Source of the DNA: DB1 sp049323655
GTDB taxonomy: Bacteria > Desulfobacterota > Desulfobulbia > Desulfobulbales > SURF-16
DNA length: 64,000 nt
NCBI GenBank assembly: GCA_049323655.1
Contig: JBMONO010000043.1
Location: 91,721-155,720, forward strand
Direction of reading: 5' to 3'
Positions 16,190 to 24,010 of this stretch are shown here, piece after piece; position 1 is the first letter of the stretch; each line of letters opens with the position of its first letter. Made by a program: the position numbers and the translations under genes. The notes below the pieces were generated by a model. It saw only the letters and a program-made list of their open reading frames with translations. It made no database searches and was not told the DNA's origin.

Positions 16190-17176
16190 TTAAAGGACGC
16201 CCATGGAGCTCAGGCCCTTGTGGACGGCTTTGAGGCCGGCAAAGAGCAGGATAGCGATGACCATCCAGCGGATGAAGGTCGGCTTGGCCACCTTGAGCAG
16301 GCGGACACCGACAAAGGAGCCGAACATGATGCCGATCAGCGACGGCACCACCAGCATCGGGATGACGCAGCCGTTGTTGATATAGATCCAGGCGGCCGAG
16401 GTGTCGGTGATGGAGAGCAGAAACTTGGAGGTGGCGACGGAGATTTTCAGCGGCGCACCCATCATCAGATTGAGCACCGGGACGTTGGCCCAGCCGGCGC
16501 CGAGGCCGAACATGCCGGCCATGAAGCCGATGATGATGAAGGTGGCGAGACCGGCCGGAGTGCGGTGGATCTTCCAGTTGATGTCCTGCTTCATGGTCGG
16601 CTCATGGTAGATGCCGCAGATGCGCAGGGCGGAAGAAAGGGCGTCCGCCTTCGGCACGTCGGGAATGGTAGACTTCTTGGCCGACAGCATGATGGCGACG
16701 ATGCCGAGGATGGTGCCGCCAAGGGCGAGCTGGACAATATGGGTCGGCAGGGCGAGACCGACCATGGCGCCGACAATGGCCATGGTGGCGGCAATGAGCG
16801 CCACCGGCAGGGCGAGCCGCAGACTGGCGAGGTTGGCCTTCAGCAGACCGGGGCCGGCCGCCAGGGCGCCGCACAGGGCGACGAGCAGACCGGTGCCGCG
16901 GACAAAGTCAAGATGAAACGGAAAAAAACCGCCGATGATGGGGACAAAGAGCACGCCGCCGCCAACCCCGCCGAGCACGGCGATGATGCCCATGACAAAG
17001 GTGACAACCAGCAGCAGCACCGGCCACTTCCACCAGTTTGGATCCTGGATGCTCGGGATGACCGGCGCAGCGCTCTCCGCCACCTCGCTGGCCCAGGCCC
17101 AGGCCGGGCTCATCAGCAACATGCACATCAGGGACGCAAAAAGCGCCCCGCTTTTCTCACTCCAACTCTTCAACAT
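16190..17176 (-). CDS. TauE/SafE-family sulfite/organosulfonate exporter
   Basis: TauE/SafE permeases export sulfite, sulfoacetate or related anions. The 328-residue protein begins with a signal-like segment (ending SPAWAWA) followed by eight or so helices. It contains the two family repeats, with glycine-rich cores (VTFVMGIIAVLGGVGGGVLFVP and FIIIGFMAGMFGLGAGWANVPVL). ATG 17176 has a GGAGAGGAGG ribosome binding site; the frame is open a further 102 bp upstream. It heads a two-gene operon with the small membrane protein. In a sulfur-metabolising anaerobe a role in sulfite or sulfonate handling is likely, but the substrate cannot be read from sequence. Confidence 0.88.
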   Translation of the reverse strand: MLKSWSEKSGALFASLMCMLLMSPAWAWASEVAESAAPVIPSIQDPNWWKWPVLLLVVTFVMGIIAVLGGVGGGVLFVPIIGGFFPFHLDFVRGTGLLVALCGALAAGPGLLKANLASLRLALPVALIAATMAIVGAMVGLALPTHIVQLALGGTILGIVAIMLSAKKSTIPDVPKADALSSALRICGIYHEPTMKQDINWKIHRTPAGLATFIIIGFMAGMFGLGAGWANVPVLNLMMGAPLKISVATSKFLLSITDTSAAWIYINNGCVIPMLVVPSLIGIMFGSFVGVRLLKVAKPTFIRWMVIAILLFAGLKAVHKGLSSMGVL

Positions 17177-17638
17177 GATTGATCCTCCTCTCCCTAAGAG
17201 AAAAACATTTGGTGGGACCGCCGGTTTTTGCTCAGCGGCCCCGCAAGACACGAAAGGTATGTGCCTCCTCTCCCACAAGGTGGTTAAAATCCGGACTTTT
17301 TAAGTGGATTTTACCTGGCACGGAAAAAACGATGGTTATCCTTAATCCTGGCAGTGGGGGGTGTCAAGGAAAAATAGCTGCAAAATCAGGGGATCAAGAT
17401 TTTTCATTGCCGGGAGTGTTGCAAATTGTAACGTTTTGGCGGAACCTGTTCAGGATGAAACTCGGGGCGGATTGGGCCAGGCGGGAGTGAGCGGCCGTGC
17501 ACTGTCGTCGGTGGGGCGGTTTCTGGTGGGGGAAGGCTTTTTCAGCAGGTCGGCAAAAAAAACTTGCATGGAAAATATCCGGCATAGTAGGAGAAGAACA
17601 TGATCGATGTGCAGGCGGGTAAAGGGCGGTATGAGTGA
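17177..17638. other. Intergenic region of 462 bp upstream of the TauE/SafE operon
   Basis: No convincing gene is present; the short ORFs here have biased composition and no ribosome binding site. The only signal I can support is the promoter-like pair at 17339-17367 for the minus-strand TauE operon, which implies a 5' leader of about 155 nt. Confidence 0.5.
17339..17367 (-). promoter_or_regulatory. Probable promoter of the TauE/SafE operon
   Basis: On the minus strand TTGACA (17362-17367), a 17-bp spacer and TAAGGA (17339-17344). The -10 box is a weak match. Confidence 0.4.
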
Positions 17639-17736
17639 TGGCGGAAGTGCATGGGAATCGAACCCACCCACCAGGCTGTTAACCCGGTGCACCGGATTTG
17701 AAGTCCGGGAGAGCCACCAGCGCCCTTTCCACTTCC
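17639..17736 (-). tRNA. selC: tRNA-Sec (anticodon UCA), selenocysteine
   Basis: On the minus strand the gene starts GGAAGTGG and ends CACTTCCGCCA, with the CCA encoded. The anticodon arm CCGGACTTCAAATCCGG presents TCA, exactly as in known bacterial tRNA-Sec. Its 98 nt, long extra arm and GGTTCGATTCC T-loop are also diagnostic. It implies that the organism incorporates selenocysteine. selA, selB and selD are not in the window, and I found no selenoprotein here. Confidence 0.95.
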
Positions 17737-17757
17737 TTCATGTGTGCATGAGTCCTC

Positions 17758-17786
17758 AAAGTAGAGGACAATAAAAATAATGTCAA
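17758..17786 (-). promoter_or_regulatory. Promoter of tRNA-Sec
   Basis: On the minus strand TTGACA (17781-17786), a 17-bp spacer and TACTTT (17758-17763), ending 21 bp upstream of the tRNA 5' end. Confidence 0.65.
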
Positions 17787-17941
17787 CAAATAGTAATTGT
17801 TCTTGCCCATTACGGCAACTTTTTTTATAAAGCGATGTTGCGCTGCGCAGGGTCCGTGACATTGCGCACAAGCGGATTTCACTCTTCCGGCCGGGGGCCG
17901 GGAATTAGGTTTTCTTTCAAAACGGTCTCTGGAGATAAAAA

Positions 17942-18322
17942 ATGGAATGCGAGCGCTTAAACAGGCTTGTGCGATCATGGTATGTGCAGGTGCAGGAGGA
18001 AGCACTGGCCCCGGCCAGGATGGTCGAGTTCATGGAAAAACACCTGCAGGGATGCGCCACGTGTCTGGCTGATCCCGATGTTCGCTCTGAGGTGAAAAAA
18101 ATCACGGATATAGTTCTTCCTCCCTCCAAGCAGATCAAGCAGATCAAAGAGGAGGGCGAGGGCGAGGAATTTGAGGAGGAGTCGCCTTCTTCCTCAGATG
18201 TTCTGTACGATGGCGAGGAGGACGAGGAGCGGGGCGAGGATGACCTCATCGGCGAAGAAGAGTATGAAGACGATGAAGAGGAGGATCCGGACTTCGACCC
18301 CTCGCTGATGGATGAGGAGTGA
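17942..18322 (+). CDS. Highly acidic small protein with an N-terminal HxxxCxxC segment
   Basis: Not a family I can name. The 126-residue protein has an N-terminal helical part (MECERLNRLVRSWYVQVQEE) with MEKHLQGCATCLADPDV, which resembles the His-Cys-Cys zinc finger of anti-sigma factors. The last 55 residues are almost entirely Glu, Asp and Ser (GEEDEERGEDDLIGEEEYED). ATG 17942 follows the leader sequence ctggagataaaaa. It lies between tRNA-Sec and the carbonic anhydrase gene and is followed by its own terminator. The extreme charge could be a chaperone-like, metal-buffering or DNA-mimic tail; nothing in the sequence decides between these. Confidence 0.7.
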   Translation: MECERLNRLVRSWYVQVQEEALAPARMVEFMEKHLQGCATCLADPDVRSEVKKITDIVLPPSKQIKQIKEEGEGEEFEEESPSSSDVLYDGEEDEERGEDDLIGEEEYEDDEEEDPDFDPSLMDEE

Positions 18323-18405
18323 GGGCCGCCTGCCTCTCCCTGTTATGTCGTAAATTCGGGAGGGCAGGAGACGGCTGTCCGGCACAAAGATGAGGCAGGG
18401 GGAAA

Positions 18406-18443
18406 GGCTGCATCCGCAAGATTACAGGGTGCGGCCTTTTTTT
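18406..18443 (+). terminator. Rho-independent terminator after the acidic-protein gene
   Basis: A ten-pair stem, GGCTGCATCC/GGGTGCGGCC (two G-T pairs), followed by seven Ts. It lies just upstream of the carbonic anhydrase start. Confidence 0.8.
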
Positions 18444-18492
18444 CTTGGGACTGCAGGCGGGGGTGCCGGGAAACGGTGAAGGAGATGGTGCG

Positions 18493-19128
18493 ATGCGGGT
18501 TCTGAGGCATTTTTTTGATAGTAATGCAAAATGGGCAGCGCGGATGAAGGAGTCTGATCCGGATTTTTTCACCAAACTGTCGCGTCAGCAGAATCCGGAG
18601 CTGCTGTGGATCGGTTGTTCAGACAGCCGGGTGCCGGCCAATCAGATTGTCGATATGCTGCCCGGTGAGATTTTTGTCCATCGCAACATCGCCAATCTGG
18701 TCATTCACACCGACCTCAACTGCCTCTCTGTCATGCAGTATGCCGTTGATGTGCTGCGGGTAAAACATATCATTGTCTGTGGTCATTACGGCTGCGGCGG
18801 CATTCGCGCCGCCCTGCAGAAAAACCGCGATCACGGCCTGATCGACAACTGGCTCGGCCACATCCGCGACGTCTACCGCTACCATCAGGACCGCATCGAT
18901 GCCCTGCCCGACGAGAGGGCCAAATGTGATCTGCTCTGCGAGCTCAATGTTCTTGAGCAGGTGACCAATGTCTGTCACACCACCATTGTCCAGAACGCCT
19001 GGAAGGATGGACGGGAACTGGTGGTGCACGGCTGGATTTACAGTATTGAGAACGGGATTCTGCGGGATCTTGATATCTGCATCACCTGTATTGATGAGGT
19101 GCCGGAGACCCACCAGGTTCTTTTCTGA
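18493..19128 (+). CDS. can: Beta-class carbonic anhydrase
   Basis: This enzyme interconverts CO2 and bicarbonate. The 211-residue protein carries all the zinc and active-site motifs of beta-carbonic anhydrases: CSDSR (Cys ligand and the Asp-Arg dyad), FVHRNIANLV, and CGHYGCGGI (His and Cys ligands). DNWLGHIRDVYRYHQ is typical of the plant/E. coli Can branch. ATG 18493 has the AAGGAGA ribosome binding site; an in-frame start at 18445 is possible but lies inside the terminator arm region and is unlikely. It stands as a single gene, convergent with the Cache protein. Confidence 0.95.
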   Translation: MRVLRHFFDSNAKWAARMKESDPDFFTKLSRQQNPELLWIGCSDSRVPANQIVDMLPGEIFVHRNIANLVIHTDLNCLSVMQYAVDVLRVKHIIVCGHYGCGGIRAALQKNRDHGLIDNWLGHIRDVYRYHQDRIDALPDERAKCDLLCELNVLEQVTNVCHTTIVQNAWKDGRELVVHGWIYSIENGILRDLDICITCIDEVPETHQVLF

Positions 19129-19175
19129 CCCAAGGGAGGGTGTTTCATCGACGGCGAGCGTCGGAGGCTTGCCGA

Positions 19176-19203
19176 AAAGGGGGGGGCGGTGGCTGCCCCC
19201 TTT
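19176..19203. terminator. Possible bidirectional terminator between can and the Cache-protein gene
   Basis: AAGGGGG...CCCCCTT with an A-rich left flank and TTTG on the right, lying in the 76-bp convergent gap. Confidence 0.55.
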
Positions 19204-19204
19204 G

Positions 19205-20155
19205 TCATTTCTCCCCGGAGAGGCCGAGGTCGGGATAGAGTTTTTTGGCGCACGTCGGGCAGAGGCCGTGGCTGAAATCCGCGTCGGAATGTTCTTTGAT
19301 ATACGATTCGATCTGCTGCCAGTATCCCTGGTCGTTGCGGATGTTTTTACAGCTGGCGCAGATGGGCAGGAAGCCTTTCAGTGTTTTGATGGTGGTTCGG
19401 GCCTCCCTGAGCTGCGCCGTCCGTTGCTGGACAAGGTGTTCGAGGTTTTGTTGATAGTTGACAATCTGGTGTTCGGCTGCCTTTCGGCGGCGCGCCTCGG
19501 CCAGTCCGTGGCGGATGATGAAGAGGGAGAGAAGTGAGATGATGGTGAGAATGACCAGTGAGATGGAGAGCAGGTGCCGCGACATGCGGGCTATTTCCGT
19601 CTGGATGTCGTCGAGATAGATGCCGGTGCCCACCACCCACCCCCAGGGTTGAAAAAGACTGACGTAGGAAAGCTTGGCAGTGATCGTTTCCGTTTGATCA
19701 CGTTTCTGCCACTGGTAGGGGACGAAGCCCGCTCCCTGGGCGCGAATGACCTCCAGCATGTCAAGGAAAACGTGGCGGCCAGCGGGGTCGATAAAGCTGC
19801 TGACATCCTTCTCCTCCAGATCCGGCCGGTAGGGATGCATGATCATCTTCGGCTGGAGATCGTTGATCCAGAAATAATCCTTGTTGTCCCGGCCATAGCG
19901 GATGCGGCTGATCTGTTTTTTTGCCATCGCCTGGCCCGTGGCAAGGGTAATGGTTCCAGCTCTGACCTGCTCGTCGTAGTGGGCGAGAATGGTGGACACC
20001 GTCTGGCTCAGAACTGTCAGGGTCTCTTTTTTCTGCGCCAGCAGATTGCTGCGCGAGACTGGCAGGGCAAAGCCGAAAATGGTGACAATAAAGAGCACAA
20101 TGGCGAGCAGGGCCGGCGCGATGATTTTCAGGTTGTCGCGAATGTTGGGTGCCAT
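19205..20155 (-). CDS. Membrane Cache-domain sensor with C-terminal Cys motif, no kinase domain
   Basis: The 316-residue protein has two membrane helices (about residues 12-32 and 195-217). They flank a single Cache sensory domain with the motif GRDNKDYFWINDLQPKMIMHP, and WGWVVGTGIYLDDI at its end. A coiled coil (about 225-265) leads to a short Cys module: LPICASCKNIRNDQGYWQQ, ending GLCPTCAKKLYP. Two CxxC pairs suggest bound metal. I recognise a similar tail on many sensory proteins of Deltaproteobacteria, but no function is known to me. There is no HisKA, GGDEF or MCP output domain. ATG 20155 is preferred; GTG 20200 is also open. Confidence 0.82.
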   Translation of the reverse strand: MAPNIRDNLKIIAPALLAIVLFIVTIFGFALPVSRSNLLAQKKETLTVLSQTVSTILAHYDEQVRAGTITLATGQAMAKKQISRIRYGRDNKDYFWINDLQPKMIMHPYRPDLEEKDVSSFIDPAGRHVFLDMLEVIRAQGAGFVPYQWQKRDQTETITAKLSYVSLFQPWGWVVGTGIYLDDIQTEIARMSRHLLSISLVILTIISLLSLFIIRHGLAEARRRKAAEHQIVNYQQNLEHLVQQRTAQLREARTTIKTLKGFLPICASCKNIRNDQGYWQQIESYIKEHSDADFSHGLCPTCAKKLYPDLGLSGEK

Positions 20156-20385
20156 GGTGTGTTTCGTCCAGGTGTGGTCGGCAAAAAAAATGGGTGGCAC
20201 AGGAGGTTTCGGAGGCTGATAGTTGCTTTTTCAATATACCATTTTCCCGGGTACGGTGACAGGAAAAACAGCGGAAGAGGAGGTGTGGTCACACGGCGAA
20301 CCAAGAGGGTTCGGTGGGAAGGATAAAGAGGGGGCGGTGATGTTGACAGGGGTGTGACGTAAAACAGCGGTAAGCAGCATAACCC

Positions 20386-20429
20386 GCAAAAAAAACCCGG
20401 CCTCTTTTCCGTAGAAGCGAGGTCGGGTT
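20386..20429 (-). terminator. Terminator of the tRNA-Asn transcript
   Basis: On the minus strand AACCCGaCCTC...GAGGcCGGGTT is followed by eight Ts, directly downstream of the tRNA. Confidence 0.85.
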
Positions 20430-20435
20430 GTTATC

Positions 20436-20511
<76 letters not shown>

Positions 20512-20534
20512 TTGGGAGCCCTTTTGAAGCGGCA

Positions 20535-20563
20535 AATATAGCAGCTCGACCGGTGGTCGTCAA
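20535..20563 (-). promoter_or_regulatory. Promoter of tRNA-Asn
   Basis: On the minus strand TTGACG (20558-20563), a 17-bp spacer and TATATT (20535-20540). It lies 23 bp from the tRNA 5' end and is divergent from the tRNA-Pro promoter. Confidence 0.75.
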
Positions 20564-20623
20564 CTGTTTTGCAGCAGAAAAAAAGCGGTCTTTTCATTTT
20601 CCTGGATTGGTCCGGCTTTTTTC

Positions 20624-20652
20624 TTGACGGAGAACGCGGTTAATGCTAATTC
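20624..20652 (+). promoter_or_regulatory. Promoter of tRNA-Pro
   Basis: TTGACG (20624-20629), a 17-bp spacer and TAATTC (20647-20652), about 20 bp before the tRNA. Confidence 0.7.
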
Positions 20653-20671
20653 ATTTTTTTTCATGCAGAGT

Positions 20672-20749
<78 letters not shown>

Positions 20750-20880
20750 GAACCACCAGGGTCCGCCGTTGTTATTGTCCGGTGCGCCTTGTGCGGGTCT
20801 TCATTTTTTTGTCAGCGAGTTATGGCTTTCATAATTCGCTTTTTTTTATGCCTTGCCGCCGGAAAAACAGGAGGAGCACC

Positions 20881-21908
20881 ATGGAAAACCGCTTGTTTTT
20901 TCTCGATTTCACCAGGGCGATCGCCATCCTGCTCATCATCCTTTTTCACTATACTTCGTGGCTGCAGAAAATCGTCACCGGCGCGGAGGGGCGGTTTGTC
21001 GCCTTTGATCTGGCCGGAGCAATCGGCGTGAGTCTCTTTGTCATCCTCTCCGGCGCCTCCCTGCAGACAAGCACGCAGCGAAATTTTGCGGTCAGCGAGT
21101 TTTACCGCAAGCGAATCGTGGCCATTTTCCCGTTGTTTTATGTATGTTATCTGGCGGTGCTGCTCGTCTGCGCGGTTCTCTACGGCAAGGTCCCCTTTGC
21201 CGGAGGAAAGCCGGCCGCATTTGTGCTGACCATCATCGGGCTTGACGGTTTTCTGGCTTACGCGGGGAAGAATTATTACCTGATTGGCGAGTGGTTTCTC
21301 GGCTTTATCATCATTCTCTATGCCGTTTATCCCGTTATCCGCTATGTTTTTGTGAAAAATAGGGAGCTGACCGTGATTGGTGCCGCCCTGCTTTCCTCGG
21401 TGGCTTACCTGACCTATGATTTTTCGATGGCGGTATTTCGCTTTCCGCCCATCCGACTTTTTGAGTTCGTGCTGGGTATGTACCTCCTTGCCCATGCGCG
21501 CTTCTTGCTGGACATGGGCTGGAGGCGGCAATTGATTGTTGTGGCGGCGCTCGCTGTGCTACTGGCCGTGTTGGTCAGGTATTGGGGGGGGCTCTGCCGG
21601 TCAGGTATATCGGTCTCGGCATTGTCACTTTTCTGCTGCTTGCGGTCAGCTCCAGCGCTATGACCCATCCGTTTGTTGTCGGATTTTTTCAGTTTGTCAG
21701 TCGCTATTCCTACGGAGCCTTTCTGCTCCATCATGTTTTTCTGATAAGGTTCATTGCCGCCAACAAAGAGAATCTGACATCAGGCCGCGCTGCTGTGCTC
21801 TATTTCCTGATCGCTCTGGTATGTATTTTTGCAGCAGCCTGGGGGCTGACCCGTTTTACCCAGCGGCTGCTTGGTCACACGCCCGGCGGGGTGAGAAGAG
21901 AGGCGTGA
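20881..21908 (+). pseudogene. Acyltransferase family 3 membrane protein, frameshifted at a G8 tract
   Basis: The protein begins MENRLFFLDFTRAIAILLI with the conserved His of FHYTSW and then multiple helices, as in the acyltransferase-3 family that O-acetylates surface polysaccharides. A GGAGGAG ribosome binding site precedes ATG 20881. The first frame runs past a run of eight Gs (21584-21591) and ends at 21663 in unrelated residues. The proper C-terminus (VRYIGLGIVTFLLLAVSS to FTQRLLGH) continues in another frame to 21908. Nine Gs would restore one 342-residue reading frame. This is a pseudogene, a phase-variable gene in its off state, or a base-calling error in the homopolymer. Confidence 0.85.
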
Positions 21909-21970
21909 GGGTGGTCTCCGGGCGGGCCGTGTCTCTCGCGCCCTCTCTTCAATAGCCGTCGATACCGCTG

Positions 21971-22393
21971 TCAGGCGGGCTGCAGATCGGAGGTGCAGTG
22001 CGGGCAGCGCGTTGCCTGCAGCGGAATAGTGGAGAAACAGCGTGGGCATTCCCTGGTGGTCACCGGTGCCGCTTCCTCTTTTTTCTTGAACCTGTTGATC
22101 TGCTTGATGACGAGAAAGATTGCCGCGGCAATGATGAGAAAATCAAGCACCGTGTTGATGAAAACGCCGTATTTGATGGTCACTGCCTCGGCTTCAGCGG
22201 TTTTGTCCCGCAGGGTGATGGCCAGGTTGGAAAAGTCGACGTTGCCGAGGAGCAGACCGATCGGTGGCATGACGACATCATTGACCAGCGAACTGACGAT
22301 CTTGCCGAAGGCGCCACCGATGACAACACCAACCGCCATGTCGATGACATTGCCGCGCATGGCAAACTCTTTGAATTCTGCAATCATTCCCAT
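21971..22393 (-). CDS. mscL: Large-conductance mechanosensitive channel with C-terminal zinc ribbon
   Basis: MscL is a homopentameric pore that opens under hypo-osmotic shock. The 140-residue product matches the family through its first helix (EFKEFAMRGNVIDMAVGVVIGGAFGKIVSSLVNDVVMPPIG) and second helix (FINTVLDFLIIAAAIFLVIKQIN). Instead of the usual charged helical bundle the C-terminus has two CxxC pairs, ECPRCFSTIPLQATRCPHC, which look like a zinc ribbon. Similar tails occur in some MscL proteins as far as I know. A TCTCC-complement ribosome binding site (GGAGAGAAAAAA) precedes the ATG. Confidence 0.95.
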   Translation of the reverse strand: MGMIAEFKEFAMRGNVIDMAVGVVIGGAFGKIVSSLVNDVVMPPIGLLLGNVDFSNLAITLRDKTAEAEAVTIKYGVFINTVLDFLIIAAAIFLVIKQINRFKKKEEAAPVTTRECPRCFSTIPLQATRCPHCTSDLQPA

Positions 22394-22558
22394 TTTTTTC
22401 TCTCCTTTATCAGTTTGGTGGATGAGATGGCAGCTTTATGTCCTGGTGCGCCTTTGCCGGGCGGCACCGACGGCCCGACGATTCGCTTTCCGTGGCGAAA
22501 CATCTCAATTCCATCCCGGCGCCAACAGGCCCGGGATTCATCTGCTGATTGAGCGTTG

Positions 22559-22834
22559 TTACATGCCAACCGAGAACATCGCCTCAAGGTCATGGCGGGA
22601 ATAGGATTGGAAGGCGAGCATCGTTTCCGTTTTGACGATGGCATTGATGCGCAGCAGCCGATTTGTCACCAAGTCGGCGAGGTCGTCATTGGTGGGGACG
22701 CGGGCGATGGCGACGATGTCGTAGTTGCCGCTCACCGAATACGCCTCGGAAATTCCTTCGATTTCGGCGAGTTGTGCCGCTGCTTCGTTGATTTTGGTTC
22801 GTTCCGCCTTGATGAGGATGATTGCTGTGACCAT
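22559..22834 (-). CDS. Stand-alone Lrp/AsnC ligand-binding (RAM) domain protein
   Basis: This 91-residue protein corresponds to the C-terminal RAM domain of Lrp/AsnC regulators (MVTAIILIKAERTKINEAA, SVSGNYDIVAIARV, LLRINAIVKTETMLAF). It has no DNA-binding helix-turn-helix. Such stand-alone domains bind amino acids and may modulate full-length Lrp proteins. ATG 22834 has a GGGAG ribosome binding site 6 bp upstream. The neighbours, mscL and a stress protein on the same strand, have their own gaps and terminator, so it is probably transcribed alone. Confidence 0.88.
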   Translation of the reverse strand: MVTAIILIKAERTKINEAAAQLAEIEGISEAYSVSGNYDIVAIARVPTNDDLADLVTNRLLRINAIVKTETMLAFQSYSRHDLEAMFSVGM

Positions 22835-23129
22835 TTTTGCTCCCTGATGGTTCGCTCGGGCGGCCTTTGCCGGGGCCGGAGCTCGGATTTTCGTTGCCGT
22901 ATCCCTGTTGCGGGGGCGACCCGATCTCGATCGGGCATGGAGTTGATCTCGCGGTACTCTGTTCCCTGTGCCGGCTGCATTGCCTTCTCCGCTTGAGCGG
23001 CAAACAGATGTCGCTTTTGTAAGGTACCATATTCCATTGATCAGGTGCAAAGACAAACATGAATATGACTGCCCGGCACGGCGATGTCGCGCAGTTCTTG
23101 CGTTCTCGGCTGCGCGGCGTGCCGGATCA

Positions 23130-23173
23130 AATAGAAACACCCCGGGGAGATGGGATTTCTCCGTCGGGGTGTT
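23130..23173 (-). terminator. Terminator downstream of the universal stress protein gene
   Basis: On the minus strand AACACCCCG, GGAGA, loop, TCTCC, CGGGGTGTT forms a strong stem followed by TCTATTT. The rest of the 363-bp gap (22835-23197) holds no gene that I can support. Confidence 0.75.
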
Positions 23174-23197
23174 GTGTTGCGGGGTGGGGGAGATGTC

Positions 23198-23758
23198 TTA
23201 CGCTGCCGCGCCGCGCAGATTTTTTGGTTCGCAGACGGCAATGGCGCCATTGGCCCCGGTCAGGCCGCCCTTCTCCGCTTCGGTCAGGACATAGCGAATC
23301 TCAGGGTGGCCGGCATGGATTTTTTCCACGATGTCGTCTTTGTTGCCGATCTCGACCAGGTGGATGAAGTTGATGCCCGCTTTGCCAGCCTTTTCTTGCA
23401 GATTACCAATATTGGCAGCGCAGCTGCGGACGAACGCTGCGGCTGCGGAATCCCGCCTGTCCTGGGGCAGGGCAAGCGGGACATCCGTCACGTTCAGGGC
23501 AAGGATGGTACAATCAAAACGACGGGCGATGTCAATGGCATAGCGTGTCAGGTTTGCGGAAAAGGTGTGCCCTTGGCCGATAACCAGGATTTTTCGGTTC
23601 GTGTCGGTTCCTTCAGCCACGGCGCTGGCCGTTGCGTGTTCGCCGGCCTCGGCAAAGGCGGCGGCAACGGCGCTCTCCTGGAAGATATCCGTTCCGTGTT
23701 TGTGCAAAAGCGCCTCAAGTTCTTTTTCATTTTTCCTGAACAAGCCGAAGAATGGCAT
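23198..23758 (-). CDS. Universal-stress-protein-like protein with N-terminal extension
   Basis: The 186-residue protein has an N-terminal helical extension (MPFFGLFRKNEKELEALL, then AVAAAFAEAGEHATAS). A Rossmann-type domain follows, beginning KILVIGQGHTFSANLTRYAIDIARRFDCTILALNV, which resembles the first strand and helix of UspA domains. It lacks the clear Gly-rich ATP-binding signature near the C-terminus, so nucleotide binding is doubtful. The AFAEAGEHATA segment is shared with the small ORF immediately upstream on the same strand, which suggests a common interaction motif. Confidence 0.7.
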   Translation of the reverse strand: MPFFGLFRKNEKELEALLHKHGTDIFQESAVAAAFAEAGEHATASAVAEGTDTNRKILVIGQGHTFSANLTRYAIDIARRFDCTILALNVTDVPLALPQDRRDSAAAAFVRSCAANIGNLQEKAGKAGINFIHLVEIGNKDDIVEKIHAGHPEIRYVLTEAEKGGLTGANGAIAVCEPKNLRGAAA

Positions 23759-23830
23759 CGCCTGCCTCCTTCATGCTGAATTGACGTGCTCCTCCGGTTG
23801 AGAAGCCAGGTTGAATTACCGCGTCAGGTT

Positions 23831-24010
23831 TCAGACCCGCAACTCGGGACGATTGCTGGTACGGTTGTCCGTCCTCTTTTCCGGTCGTTTCCCTTTCTCG
23901 GGAGCCGGATCAAGGATACTCTGTGCGGTATCGTGTTCGCCGGCCTCGGCAAATGTGATTGCCATCATGATTCGGTCCCACGCGCCAAGTTTTTTCTGTT
24001 CGGTTGCCAT
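23831..24010 (-). CDS. Small ORF (59 aa) sharing the FAEAGEH motif with the stress protein
   Basis: ATG 24010 is preceded by an AGGAG ribosome binding site 8 bp upstream. The 59 residues start MATEQKKLGAWDRIMMAITF, continue AEAGEHDTAQSILDP, and then turn into a hydrophilic Arg/Asn-rich tail. The AEAGEH..TA segment recurs in the next gene (AEAGEHATA), 72 bp downstream on the same strand. I therefore consider it a real gene rather than chance. The tail may be frameshifted or degenerate, since its composition changes abruptly after residue 38. Confidence 0.55.
   Translation of the reverse strand: MATEQKKLGAWDRIMMAITFAEAGEHDTAQSILDPAPEKGKRPEKRTDNRTSNRPELRV

Noticed and set aside
20881..21908. 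Selenocysteine readthrough as the reason for the broken acyltransferase frame
   Set aside because: The two parts are in different frames, joined at a poly-G run, not separated by an in-frame TGA.
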